Source: CAVUAF01 sp963739375
GTDB taxonomy: Bacteria; Acidobacteriota; Terriglobia; Terriglobales; Acidobacteriaceae
Length of the DNA stretch: 64,000 nt
Reading direction: 5' to 3'
Assembly: GCA_963739375.1 (NCBI GenBank)
Contig: CAVUAF010000020.1
Location: 248,001 to 312,000, forward strand
The notes under the pieces were generated by a model, which saw nothing but the letters and a program-made list of their open reading frames with translations, was not told the origin of the DNA and ran no database searches. Of the stretch, positions 1 through 7,714 are shown piece by piece; position 1 is the first letter of the stretch, and each line of letters starts with the position of its first letter. A program made the position numbers and the translations under genes.

Positions 1-286
1 GCTGTGGCTGCTGCCGGCCTCGGTCTGACGGCGGCGGCTGCTGGGCGCGCTGTGGCTGCTTGTTCTGCTCCTGCCGCTGCGGTTGCTGTTGCTGGGCGCG
101 CTGTTCGGGCTTGGCTTGCCCTTGCTTGCCCTGCTTGTTCTTGGGTTTGGCTTGCTTATCGGCCTGGCCTTGCTTTCCAGGCTCTTGCTGCTTTTCGCCT
201 TGCTGCCCCTGCTGCGCGTACACGGGAGCAGCGATTCCGAGAAGCAAAGACAGAATGGCTGTGCTGGTGATTCCCATTACTTTCAT
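1..286 (-). CDS. Secreted Gln/Lys-rich low-complexity protein (partial, runs off the left edge)
   Basis: The reading frame opens at an ATG at 286 and continues off the window without a stop (95 codons visible). The start is fixed by a strong Shine-Dalgarno, GGAGG, about six bases upstream. Residues 1-24 form a signal peptide (MKVMGITSTAILSLLLGIAA) ending near VYAQ. The mature part is almost wholly Gln, Lys, Pro, Ala, Gly and Arg, with runs such as QQGQQGEKQQE, so it is probably disordered and positively charged. No family is recognised. Location in the periplasm or on the surface is inferred from the signal peptide only. The C-terminus is outside the window, so a folded domain there cannot be excluded. 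Confidence 0.75.
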   Translation of the reverse strand, partial: MKVMGITSTAILSLLLGIAAPVYAQQGQQGEKQQEPGKQGQADKQAKPKNKQGKQGQAKPEQRAQQQQPQRQEQNKQPQRAQQPPPSDRGRQQPQ

Positions 287-389
287 AGCTAGCCTCCACC
301 GCTGTGCGTCTTACGGTTCGCCGCCGCTGCTCTGGTGGCGTTGTAGTTCTCGCAGGGGCGCGACCCTGCCTTTCGCATGCGTGCGACGG

Positions 390-545
390 TTAGATCCTGC
401 CTAATAGGATCAGAACCAACACGATCAGCAAGACAGCTCCCAGGCCGCCGCTCGGGAAGTACCCCCACTCTCGGCTGTGATTCCATCGCGGAAGAGCTCC
501 GACGAGCATCAGCAGTACGACGACGATTACGATCGTTGCCAGCAT
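390..545 (-). CDS. DUF3309 family small membrane protein
   Basis: This 51-residue protein has two hydrophobic segments (about residues 2-18 and 33-50) around a short polar turn containing PRWNHSREWGYFPSGG. That layout, with the final LLGRI, is characteristic of the DUF3309 family of tiny two-helix membrane proteins of unknown function. An AAGGAG Shine-Dalgarno lies about seven bases before the ATG at 545. The same frame is open further upstream to 851, but that extension lacks conserved features and I treat it as non-coding. It is transcribed in the same direction as the secreted protein at 1-286, about 100 bases away. Confidence 0.85.
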   Translation of the reverse strand: MLATIVIVVVLLMLVGALPRWNHSREWGYFPSGGLGAVLLIVLVLILLGRI

Positions 546-871
546 GACGTTTCTCCTTATCAACTGCTTCTTCTGCCGCCGAAGCAGCGGCGGCCTGCCG
601 CGGTACGGTTCATTGCAGCTGCTTCGCTGTAACCGCACCACGCTACCAGTGCCGCTGGCGCGCGTCTGTTCACAAGTGCTCACCCGCAAAAGAGCCAGCC
701 TGATGCGGCAGGCGCGAACGACATCGCCATGGCACCGCTCCCCTCCCGATGCCGGGCACAGGTCGCGTGGCCTCCCCACCTGAAAATGTCGGCGTGTGTT
801 CCCTTGTGACCAGACAGGTCGCGCATCGCGGTCCGACACTCCTTGTTGCAATGGAAACAGAGGTGAGCGCC
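546..871. other. Divergent intergenic region
   Basis: This spacer of about 325 bases lies between the divergently transcribed DUF3309 gene and the ice-binding-like lipoprotein. I see no convincing small gene, RNA or repeat. It contains TTGTGACCAG at 804-813, which matches one side of the palindrome at 3325-3338, but the partner half is missing. Promoters for both genes should lie here; none is clear enough to mark. Confidence 0.4.
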
Positions 872-3172
872 ATGTTGATTGACCGCGCCATTCCGCAGCC
901 GCGTTTCCTTTCCCCTCCCACTGGATCGCAAAGCCTTGCGCTTGCTTTGCTGCTGAGCTTCTTTATGGTCGCTTGCGGTTCCCACACCCACCCCGGCGCC
1001 ATGCCTACATTGGCCTCCCTCAGCGTGAACAGCGGCGTGCAGGGGCAGGTCGTCTCGGTTACGTTAACGGGAACCGATTTCGGACCTGGGTCCAGCGTGG
1101 CCTTAAGCGGGGGCGGAATTACGGTCACGAACATCACGGTAGTAAGCGCCACGCAGATCACTGCCTCCTTTGTCATCTCAGCGACTGCGACGCCTGGCGC
1201 TCAGAATGTCACCGTGACCAATTCGGTTGGAACCAGCAGCGGGCTATCCTTCACCGTGGCCGCAGCGCCGCCAACGCTAAGCTCCCTGAGCGTGAATAGC
1301 GGCGGCCAAGGACAAAACGCCCTCGTCACGTTGGCGGGAACGTTCTTCGCAGCTGGCACTACCGTGGCCGTCAGCGGCACGGGGGTTACGGTCAGCAACC
1401 TGACCGTTGTCAGCAGCACGCAGATCACGGCTACATTCGTCATCGCCGCCGGCGCAACCGCCGGCGCTCACAATGTGACGGTGACGAATGCGGGGGGCAC
1501 CAGCAGTGCGCAGACCTTTACCGTAACTGCCATCGGTCCCGCGGTGAGTTCCACGAACCCTGCCAACGGCGCCACCGGTGTGCCCCTCAACCGGGTGATC
1601 ACGGCCGCCTTCAACAAAGCGATGGATCGCACGACGATCAATGCGGCGAGCTTCTTCATCTCCGGCACCACCTCTGGGACCGTCACGTTCGATGCGGCCA
1701 CCAACATCGCGATCTTCACACCGCTAGGGAATCTCGCAGCCAATGCGACCATTACCGCCACGCTTACCAGCTCGGTGAGGGACACCGCGGGTAATCCATT
1801 GGCAAGTAACTTCGTGTGGAGCTTCACCACAGGTGCGGCCGCGGACACCACCTCGCCCACCCTGAGCGCTACGGCGCCCGCGAACGCCGCCACCTCGGTG
1901 CCGACTAATCAGAGAATCACCGCGGCCTTCAGCGAGGCGATGGACTCCCAAACGATCACCGCGGCAACCTTCACTCTGACCGGGCCAGGCACGACTCCGG
2001 TCAGTGGCACCGTCACCTACGCGGGCAACGCCGGCTCCATCGCGACCTTTGCCCCGGCAAGCGCTCTCGCAGCCAACACCACCTTTACCGCCGTGGTTAC
2101 CTCCGGGGCCAGGGACCTCGCCGGCAATGGGCTCGCAGGGGGCGGGTTGGCGCCCAATCCGTGGACCTTCACCACCGGTGCCAGCTCGAGCACGACCGCA
2201 CCGACGGTGACTTCCACCGTCCCCCTTAACGCCGCCACCGGGGTACCGATCAACCAGGCGATCAACGCAACCTTCAGTACGGCGATGGATGCCGCAACCA
2301 TCACCTCCACCACCTTTACCCTGGAAGGCCCGGGCACGGTCCCCGTTACCGGAACGGTCGCGTACAACGTATCCAGCCGCGTTGCCACCTTCCTGCCGGC
2401 GAGCCCTCTCGCAACCAATGCCACCTTTACTGCCAGGCTTACGACCGCGGTGAAAGACGTGGCGGGAAATGCGCTGGCGAGTAACTTTGCCTGGAGCTTT
2501 ACCACCGGAACGGGGGTGGCCCAGGCCCCGGTCAACCTTGGATCACTCTCCACCTTCGCGGCCGTGGCCGGCGCCGGGCTGACTAATTCCAACTCCGGTG
2601 GCCAAACCACGATCAATGGGGACGTCGGGTTAAGCCCGACGGCTACGTGCCTGGGCGACGGCATCCCGTGTTCAGCTCTCAATCCGAAGATCAACGGGAC
2701 GCTCTATGCCAACGATCCGGCAGGCGTTGCCGCCGCGGCCAAAGCCGATTTGACCTCTGCCTACAACGACGCCGCCGGCCGGCCGCCGGGAACCACCGTC
2801 AACGACCTGTCGGGAATGGTCCTGGCTCCGGGTGTTTATACCTCCGGGTCCACGATGAGCATCGCGGTAGGAGGCACGCTGACTCTCGACGCCAGAGGCG
2901 ACGCCAATGCTGTCTGGATCTTCCAGGTGGGATCTTCGCTCACCGTGAACAACAACGCTCAGGTCCTGCTGATTAACGGCGCCAAAGCAGGCAACGTTTA
3001 CTGGGCAATCTTCGCCTCTTCAACCCTTGGAACCAACGTGAGCTTCAAGGGAAATGTATTGGCCGGCGCATCCAATTCACTGGGCACAGGCTCGACGGTA
3101 GAAGGAAGAATGCTATGCAGGACCGGCGCCATAACCCTGCTGGCCAATACCGTGACCGTACCTGCCCCATAA
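872..3172 (+). CDS. Lipoprotein with two IPT/TIG domains, three Big_5-type Ig domains and a DUF3494 ice-binding-like domain
   Basis: This surface protein of 766 residues begins with a signal segment (SLALALLLSFFMVAC) ending in a plausible lipobox cysteine. Two IPT/TIG-like repeats follow (about 44-130 and 133-218, each opening PTLxSLSVNSG). Then come three Ig-like domains of about 110 residues with the pattern NPANGATGVPxNxxI and FxxAMD (about 222, 327 and 443 onward), and a C-terminal domain (about 553-766) resembling DUF3494, the fold of many ice-binding proteins. ATG 872 is chosen because AGAGGTG lies seven bases upstream and the signal segment follows; the frame is open back to 749. An adhesive role fits the architecture as well as ice binding does. 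No sortase signal is present. Confidence 0.85.
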   Translation: MLIDRAIPQPRFLSPPTGSQSLALALLLSFFMVACGSHTHPGAMPTLASLSVNSGVQGQVVSVTLTGTDFGPGSSVALSGGGITVTNITVVSATQITASFVISATATPGAQNVTVTNSVGTSSGLSFTVAAAPPTLSSLSVNSGGQGQNALVTLAGTFFAAGTTVAVSGTGVTVSNLTVVSSTQITATFVIAAGATAGAHNVTVTNAGGTSSAQTFTVTAIGPAVSSTNPANGATGVPLNRVITAAFNKAMDRTTINAASFFISGTTSGTVTFDAATNIAIFTPLGNLAANATITATLTSSVRDTAGNPLASNFVWSFTTGAAADTTSPTLSATAPANAATSVPTNQRITAAFSEAMDSQTITAATFTLTGPGTTPVSGTVTYAGNAGSIATFAPASALAANTTFTAVVTSGARDLAGNGLAGGGLAPNPWTFTTGASSSTTAPTVTSTVPLNAATGVPINQAINATFSTAMDAATITSTTFTLEGPGTVPVTGTVAYNVSSRVATFLPASPLATNATFTARLTTAVKDVAGNALASNFAWSFTTGTGVAQAPVNLGSLSTFAAVAGAGLTNSNSGGQTTINGDVGLSPTATCLGDGIPCSALNPKINGTLYANDPAGVAAAAKADLTSAYNDAAGRPPGTTVNDLSGMVLAPGVYTSGSTMSIAVGGTLTLDARGDANAVWIFQVGSSLTVNNNAQVLLINGAKAGNVYWAIFASSTLGTNVSFKGNVLAGASNSLGTGSTVEGRMLCRTGAITLLANTVTVPAP

Positions 3173-3486
3173 CCGTGGCCCAGATTTCCGGGCTACGCCC
3201 GTTTGAAGTTCGGAGCGGCATGGAATGCCTGGACCGCTCCGAGCTTCACCAGGGTGCTGCCCCGGCGGCCTTGACCCGCCAGTTTCACTGCGGCGCGCCC
3301 GCCGCCGCACAAACAGCTCGGTTCGGTCAATTGTGACCAGTATTCCGTAAGCGGGTGGCCGATATTAATAAGTGCAAGTCTCCGCACGCTCGTTGCCTGC
3401 GCGGAGTCAACCGGTGGTAGTTCTCAGCGTTCCCCGCCCCGCATTCCGCGCGGCCGTTAACCAAGCTCTTAGAAAGCAGGTAGTAA
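3173..3486. other. Intergenic leader region of the sortase-substrate gene
   Basis: This spacer of 314 bases contains the palindrome at 3325-3338. It also contains a 6-bp hairpin (CTCCGC 3380-3385 with GCGGAG 3401-3406) inside what would be the 5' leader of the gene at 3487. No further gene is seen. Confidence 0.4.
3325..3338. promoter_or_regulatory. Inverted repeat GGTCA-N4-TGACC, candidate operator (copy 1)
   Basis: This is a perfect 5-bp inverted repeat, GGTCA ATTG TGACC, about 150 bases upstream of the gene at 3487. With its right flank it forms a 19-bp block, GGTCAATTSTGACCAGTAT, that recurs with one difference at 7399-7417. The dyad size (5-6 bp arms, N4 spacer) is of the kind bound by Crp/Fnr-type dimers, and such a regulator is encoded at 6347. 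The link to that regulator is inference. Confidence 0.5.
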
Positions 3487-4176
3487 ATGAAACACTTCAC
3501 CAGCTTTTTCATCATCGTTTGCGTGTTCGCGGTCTGCTTGTTCGTGTCGCCGGGCGCATCGGCTGACGAGTGGAACAGGAAGACCGTGGTCACATTCAGC
3601 GCGCCGGTCGAAGTTCCCGGCGTGGGCGCTCAGGTCTTGCCGGCGGGCACCTACGTCTTCAAGATCCTGGATTCACTCTCCGACCGCCACATCGTCCAGA
3701 TCTTCAATAAAGCCGAAGACCATGTGTTTACGACCATCCTTGCCATCCCGAACTATCGTTTGCGCTCTACCAATAAGACCGTCATGACGTTCAGAGAGCG
3801 GGCGCAAGGCCAACCGGAAGCCCTCCGGGCGTGGTTCTATCCTGGCCGTCAATGGGGCGAGGAGTTTGTGTATGCGAAGTCGAAGGCCATCGAGCTGGCA
3901 AAGATCGTCAACGAGCCGGTGCTTTTCACGCCGGTCGAGGTGGCAGCTATAGAAGACCTCAAGACGGCGCCGGTCGAAGCTGTGAAACCAACCGGAGAAG
4001 CGGTGCCCCTGGCTGAGGTCGTTCAGCCTCCTCCGATGGCAGCAGCCCAGGCGGAAGTAGCCAAGGCGGAAGTAGCCAAGACCCTGCCGCACACGGCGAG
4101 CTATTTGCCGCTGCTGGCATGCCTCGGGCTGCTCTCGTTGGGCGCAGCCGGTGTCATGACCAAATACTCCGCATAA
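3487..4176 (+). CDS. Secreted protein with C-terminal LPxTA-type sorting signal, probable sortase substrate
   Basis: This 229-residue protein has a clear signal peptide (residues 1-26, ending PGASA). Its conserved-looking globular part (about 27-145) is rich in beta-strand patterns such as VLPAGTYVFKILDS. A Pro/Val/Ala-rich linker with a duplicated AEVAKAEVAK follows, then LPHTAS, a hydrophobic stretch of about 20 residues, and a short tail (TKYSA). That order is a cell-surface sorting signal. LPxTA is the form favoured by class D sortases, and a class-D-like sortase is encoded 1.4 kb downstream at 5576. The tail has one lysine rather than a strongly basic end. The function of the globular domain is not recognised. 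Confidence 0.75.
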   Translation: MKHFTSFFIIVCVFAVCLFVSPGASADEWNRKTVVTFSAPVEVPGVGAQVLPAGTYVFKILDSLSDRHIVQIFNKAEDHVFTTILAIPNYRLRSTNKTVMTFRERAQGQPEALRAWFYPGRQWGEEFVYAKSKAIELAKIVNEPVLFTPVEVAAIEDLKTAPVEAVKPTGEAVPLAEVVQPPPMAAAQAEVAKAEVAKTLPHTASYLPLLACLGLLSLGAAGVMTKYSA

Positions 4177-4327
4177 AGCGGGGGCGGGTGTGAGGTCCGC
4201 CGCGGGAGCGGGGGATTCGCTGACCGAGGCTGTGCGTGTCCGGAAAACCAGCCGGCGCGTACAGCCGCGTTGTCACCATCGCGACTCGCGCTGGCGGCCA
4301 GATTGCTTGCGGACAGGCTGAGGTAAC

Positions 4328-4567
4328 ATGTTCATCATCCGTCAATACGCCGCCTGCGTGCTCCTGGTGTTCATGCTGGCGGCGCTGCTGCTGGCAGCTT
4401 GCGGAATCGGCTGCCTGCTGCCTGCAACCGGTAACATGTTCGCACGGGCGTTCCAGGCAGTGGCCTGCCGCACGCCCACCCTACAACGTGGGGCGACGAG
4501 ATTCAGCACTCGGAACGTCATGGCCGTCGCGGCAGAGCCGAGGGCGATCGCGGATGGTCCGTCATGA
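4328..4567 (+). CDS. Small membrane-anchored or lipoprotein-like hypothetical protein
   Basis: This 79-codon frame starts at an ATG preceded by TGAGG. Its stop overlaps the start of the VWFA gene (ATGA at 4564-4567), suggesting translational coupling. Residues 5-25 are strongly hydrophobic (VLLVFMLAALLLAAC), with a possible lipobox; the rest is Ala/Arg-rich without recognisable motifs. The sequence LPATG just after the membrane segment is in the wrong place for a sorting signal. No homologue is recognised and the frame could be fortuitous. Confidence 0.4.
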   Translation: MFIIRQYAACVLLVFMLAALLLAACGIGCLLPATGNMFARAFQAVACRTPTLQRGATRFSTRNVMAVAAEPRAIADGPS

Positions 4568-5574
4568 GCACACGCACGGTTCGGATCCAGCCCCCGGCGC
4601 CCTCGCCGGCGGGATATTTATTCGCGATTATTTCCCTTCTGCTGCTGCCCGCGGTTGCCCGCTCCCAGCAAGCCACGCCCTCTCCGCCTCCTGACGCTCC
4701 CTACACCATCAATGTGAGCGTGAATGAAGTCCTCTTGCATGCGACCGTGCGGAACCGCAGAGGCACGCCCGTGGCCGGACTGGGCAAAGACAACTTTCAG
4801 GTTTTTGAAGACCGGGTCCTGCAGCCGATCAAGCATTTCAGCCATGAGGACATCCCGGTGACGGTGGGACTGGTCCTCGATAACAGCGGCAGCATGCGCC
4901 CCAAGCGAGAGGAGGTCATTGCCGCTGCCCTGGCCTTCGCCGCCTCCAGCAACCCGCAGGACCAGATGTTTCTGGTCAACTTCAACGAGCGCGTTTCTTT
5001 CGGCCTTCCCCGCAACACCCTCTTCACCGACCAGTCGGATCAACTGCAGGCTGCCATGGGCACCGTCCTCGCCAACGGCGAGACCGCGTTGTACGACGCC
5101 GTGGCCGTCGCCCTCGAGCACTTGAAGAAGGGGGACCGCGACAAAAGAGTGCTGATCGTGGTGAGCGATGGCGCCGATAATGCCAGTGCGCACACCAAAG
5201 CGCAGATCCTGGCCCTGGCCACGCAATCCGACGCCATCATTTATGGCCTGGGGATTTACGAGCCGGATGACCCTGAGAACCGGCATCCCGAGGTCCTGCG
5301 CGAGCTCGCCAACGCCAGCGGGGGCGAGGCGTTCTTCCCGGAGTCGTTGCGCGAAGTGCGGCCCCTCTGCGAACGCATCGCGCATGAGATTCGCAACCAG
5401 TACACCCTTTCCTACATTCCCACCAACCAAAAGCTGGATGGCACGTATCGCGCCATCCAGGTGCGGGCGGAATCGCCTAAGGGCGGCGGCTTGGCCGTGA
5501 CTACGCGCGCTGGCTACGTAGCGCCATCGAAGCCCGCAACCGCTCGTGCAACCAAGCCGGAAGCGCGGAACTAA
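4564..5574 (+). CDS. VWFA-related secreted protein (acidobacterial type)
   Basis: This 336-residue protein has an N-terminal signal anchor (about 18-34). A short beta-rich domain follows (about 48-95: VNEVLLHATVRNRRGTPVAG), then a von Willebrand A domain. The metal site begins with DNSGSM (about residue 102), and further conserved features are the GETALYDAV and VVSDGADNAS segments. This arrangement (a VRN.G..V.GL domain before the VWA) is typical of a large acidobacterial family of secreted VWA proteins of unknown ligand. It sits one base upstream of the sortase start, so the two are probably co-transcribed. It has no sorting signal of its own. A metal-dependent protein-binding role at the surface is inferred. 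Confidence 0.88.
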   Translation: MSTRTVRIQPPAPSPAGYLFAIISLLLLPAVARSQQATPSPPPDAPYTINVSVNEVLLHATVRNRRGTPVAGLGKDNFQVFEDRVLQPIKHFSHEDIPVTVGLVLDNSGSMRPKREEVIAAALAFAASSNPQDQMFLVNFNERVSFGLPRNTLFTDQSDQLQAAMGTVLANGETALYDAVAVALEHLKKGDRDKRVLIVVSDGADNASAHTKAQILALATQSDAIIYGLGIYEPDDPENRHPEVLRELANASGGEAFFPESLREVRPLCERIAHEIRNQYTLSYIPTNQKLDGTYRAIQVRAESPKGGGLAVTTRAGYVAPSKPATARATKPEARN

Positions 5575-5575
5575 C

Positions 5576-6205
5576 ATGCCTCCCTTGCCTCCTCGCCGGA
5601 AGCGGCCGGTTTTGCGCTGGGCCCGCTGGCTCTTGCTGGCGCTGGGTGTCGCCGCGCTGGGATATGTCGGCTATTCGCAGCTGGACGCGCAGCTGTTCCA
5701 GGCGTACGAAAACTGGCGATTGAACCAGGCGGTGAAGAACTCACGCCCGTCGTCCGCGGTAGCTCTGCCCGCTTCGTCAGCGTCGCGCGCCGCGGTCCCC
5801 CGCACGCCGGTGGCTCTCGGCTCCACCCTTGGACGGATCGAGATCAGCAGGATCGGCGTCGCCGCCATCATCGTGGAAGGCACCAACGGAAGGACCCTGC
5901 AACGCGCAGTCGGTCACATTACCGGTACGGCATTGCCCGGCGAGCCGGGGAACGTCGCGATTGCGGGGCACCGCGACACCTTTTTCCGAGCCCTGCGCAA
6001 TGTCCGCCAGGACGATGAAGTCACCTTGACGACGCTCACCGGATTCTATCGCTATCGCGTGGACTCGATGCAGGTGGTGGCCGCGGAAGACACTGCGGTG
6101 CTGAACGACTCCGGCGAATCGCTCCTCACCTTGGTGACCTGCTATCCCTTCTATTTTGTGGGCCCGGCGCCGAAGCGGTTCGTGGTGCGCGCGCACCGAA
6201 TCTGA
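5576..6205 (+). CDS. Class-D-like sortase (cysteine transpeptidase)
   Basis: This protein of about 209 residues has an N-terminal membrane anchor (WARWLLLALGVAALGYVGYS). The sortase fold shows the expected catalytic elements: histidine in IAGHRDTFF, cysteine in TLVTCYPF, and arginine in PKRFVVRAH. Sortases cut LPxT-type motifs and join the protein to an amine acceptor; in Gram-negatives the acceptor is usually unknown. The start at 5576 follows the VWFA stop by one base; an earlier in-frame ATG at 5546 lies inside the VWFA gene. The likely substrate is the LPHTA protein at 3487. GHRDT and LxTCYPF resemble class D enzymes and their proteobacterial relatives. Confidence 0.9.
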   Translation: MPPLPPRRKRPVLRWARWLLLALGVAALGYVGYSQLDAQLFQAYENWRLNQAVKNSRPSSAVALPASSASRAAVPRTPVALGSTLGRIEISRIGVAAIIVEGTNGRTLQRAVGHITGTALPGEPGNVAIAGHRDTFFRALRNVRQDDEVTLTTLTGFYRYRVDSMQVVAAEDTAVLNDSGESLLTLVTCYPFYFVGPAPKRFVVRAHRI

Positions 6206-6346
6206 GCCCCGCCGGTGCTTGCTTTCAAGAATCCCCCCGCAATCTGGAGGCCTTGCCGAACGACTTGCTGTTCTCCGCTGGCCGGTGCTAGCCTTAGAAA
6301 AGGTCGGAGGCCTACTGGGCAGGGTTGCGCCGAAAGGAGGATTGCC

Positions 6347-7060
6347 ATGAACAAACGAAACGGCGGAGCCGCCCGGCGCTTGAGCACGGGAATCGCCTTG
6401 CTGGAGCGCAAGATCGTACCTGCGGGCTTTGATCCGGCGGACTTTCTCGCCCACGCCGGCGTGGGTAGAACGCTCCTCAACCTGAGGAAAAGGCAGGTCC
6501 TGTTCTCGCAAGGCGACCCGGCTGACGACATCTTCTTTATCGAGGAAGGCCGGGTGAAACTCACCGTCGTTTCCAAGACTGGCAAGGAGGCAACCGTCGC
6601 CTTGCTCGGCTCCGGGGAATTCGTCGGCGAGGATTGCGTAGCCGCGGCCCATTCCGTGCGCCTGGCGACTGCGGTCGCGCTTACGGAATGCGCCGTGCTC
6701 AGGATCCAGCGACAAGAAATGCTGCGGGCGCTCCATCAGGAACACGAACTCTCCGATGTGTTTCGCTCTTTTCTTCTTGCCCGCAATGCTCGCATCCAGG
6801 AAGACCTGGTCGATCAACTGTTCAATTCGAGCGAAAAGCGGCTGGCCCGCGTGCTTCTGCTGCTGGCCCAATTCGGCAAGACGAGCAAACCGGAGAAGGT
6901 GATTCCCAATCTCAGCCAGCAGATGCTCGCGCAAATGGTCGGCACCACCCGCTCCCGGGTCAGTTTCTTTATGAACCGCTTTCGGAAACTGGGTTTCATC
7001 AAGTACAACGGGGAAATGCAGGTCCACAGTTCGCTGCTCAATGTCATCCTGCACGACTAG
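6347..7060 (+). CDS. Crp/Fnr family transcriptional regulator
   Basis: This 237-residue regulator has a cyclic-nucleotide-binding fold (about 30-150, containing GDPADDIFFIEEGRVKLT) followed by a winged helix-turn-helix (about 180-225) with recognition segment TRSRVSFFMNRFR. No cysteine cluster for an Fnr-type iron-sulphur centre is seen. The start is set by an excellent AAAGGAGG six bases before ATG 6347; the frame is open upstream without features. The gene stands alone between the sortase unit and the GT4/GH130 genes. The repeated GGTCA-N4-TGACC palindromes at 3325 and 7398 flank it at a distance and are candidate targets. The effector is unknown. Confidence 0.93.
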   Translation: MNKRNGGAARRLSTGIALLERKIVPAGFDPADFLAHAGVGRTLLNLRKRQVLFSQGDPADDIFFIEEGRVKLTVVSKTGKEATVALLGSGEFVGEDCVAAAHSVRLATAVALTECAVLRIQRQEMLRALHQEHELSDVFRSFLLARNARIQEDLVDQLFNSSEKRLARVLLLLAQFGKTSKPEKVIPNLSQQMLAQMVGTTRSRVSFFMNRFRKLGFIKYNGEMQVHSSLLNVILHD

Positions 7061-7140
7061 GGACAGGAATCACGCGGTGGGGGCGGAACTCGCCGCGCGT
7101 CGTACGCAGTAAAGCCCATATCCGCGGCCACCTTCCTCGG

Positions 7141-7287
7141 CTAAGACCACGCCGCCGCGTAATATCGCTTGTAGCAACTCCGGCAGCGGAAAGCGCGCAG
7201 GAAAAGCAAATAGACCAGCACATCGAGGAGGGTGAGCTTGTTGGAAGAGCGGACCTCGGTGCTGTGACACCACGGACATGGACTCAT
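7141..7287 (-). CDS. Zinc-ribbon miniprotein (48 residues)
   Basis: This 48-residue protein has two CxxC pairs: C4-P-W-C7 at the N-terminus and C35-R-S-C38 near the C-terminus. They are separated by a hydrophobic helix (LTLLDVLVYLLFL). The spacing fits a split zinc ribbon held against a membrane or partner. The start at 7287 has a strong GGAGG seven bases upstream, which separates it from the featureless open frame extending to 7599. The promoter side faces the palindrome at 7398-7413, about 110 bases away. Function is unknown. Confidence 0.75.
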   Translation of the reverse strand: MSPCPWCHSTEVRSSNKLTLLDVLVYLLFLRAFRCRSCYKRYYAAAWS

Positions 7288-7397
7288 GCAAGAACCTCCA
7301 CGCACGCCGGAGCGGACGATGGAAACGTCCCACTCAACCGGTATCACGCTTGCGGCGGCCGCTGTTCGCCATTGAACGCTTCCCCAGCCCTGCCTTC

Positions 7398-7413
7398 TGG
7401 TCAATTCTGACCA
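7398..7413. promoter_or_regulatory. Inverted repeat TGGTCA-N4-TGACCA, candidate operator (copy 2)
   Basis: This perfect 6-bp inverted repeat, TGGTCA ATTC TGACCA, is followed by GTATCGG. It shares 18 of 19 consecutive positions with the element at 3325-3343. It lies between the divergent zinc-ribbon gene (start 7287) and the small frame and GT4 gene to the right, so it could serve either direction. The Crp/Fnr gene ends 340 bases upstream. Binding by that protein is inference. Confidence 0.5.
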
Positions 7414-7497
7414 GTATCGGAAAGCCCGAGGCCCGATACTGAGTGGTTGCGGGCGTAGCTCGGTCCCCTTGTGGGAGGGGTTGAGCAGGAGGAATTT

Positions 7498-7680
7498 GTG
7501 TCTGAAATGCTTCAGCTGCAAGACTCTGCAGGTGCCTATAAAAAGTTGTCGCGTGGGAGCAACGTGTCCGAGCGAAACGGCGATAAAGCCAGGGTTCATC
7601 GGGAGCGGCGCAAAAACACCCTGCAGCAGAAGTCAAACCGGGAATCGCGGAGACCAAACGCCGGCAAGGCGATCCGGTAA
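7498..7680 (+). CDS. Possible small basic protein (60 residues)
   Basis: A GTG at 7498 is preceded at ideal distance by AGGAGG and opens a 60-codon frame ending just before the GT4 gene. The product is hydrophilic and basic (many Arg, Lys, Ser, Asn and Gln; for example RVHRERRKNTLQQKSNRE) with no signal peptide or known motif. The evidence is the ribosome-binding site and the position between the palindrome at 7398 and the GT4 gene. It could instead be an untranslated leader. Confidence 0.35.
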   Translation: MSEMLQLQDSAGAYKKLSRGSNVSERNGDKARVHRERRKNTLQQKSNRESRRPNAGKAIR

Positions 7681-7714
7681 GCGGCGGTTCTTCCCAACTG
7701 AACCAAAAGGAATG

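Noticed and set aside
804..825. Third copy of the GGTCA-N4-TGACC operator
   Set aside because: Only TTGTGACCAG matches; the left arm is missing and the nearby GGTC is in the opposite sense.
4328..4567. LPATG in the small hydrophobic protein as a sortase signal
   Set aside because: It lies after the N-terminal hydrophobic segment and is not followed by a C-terminal hydrophobic helix and basic tail.
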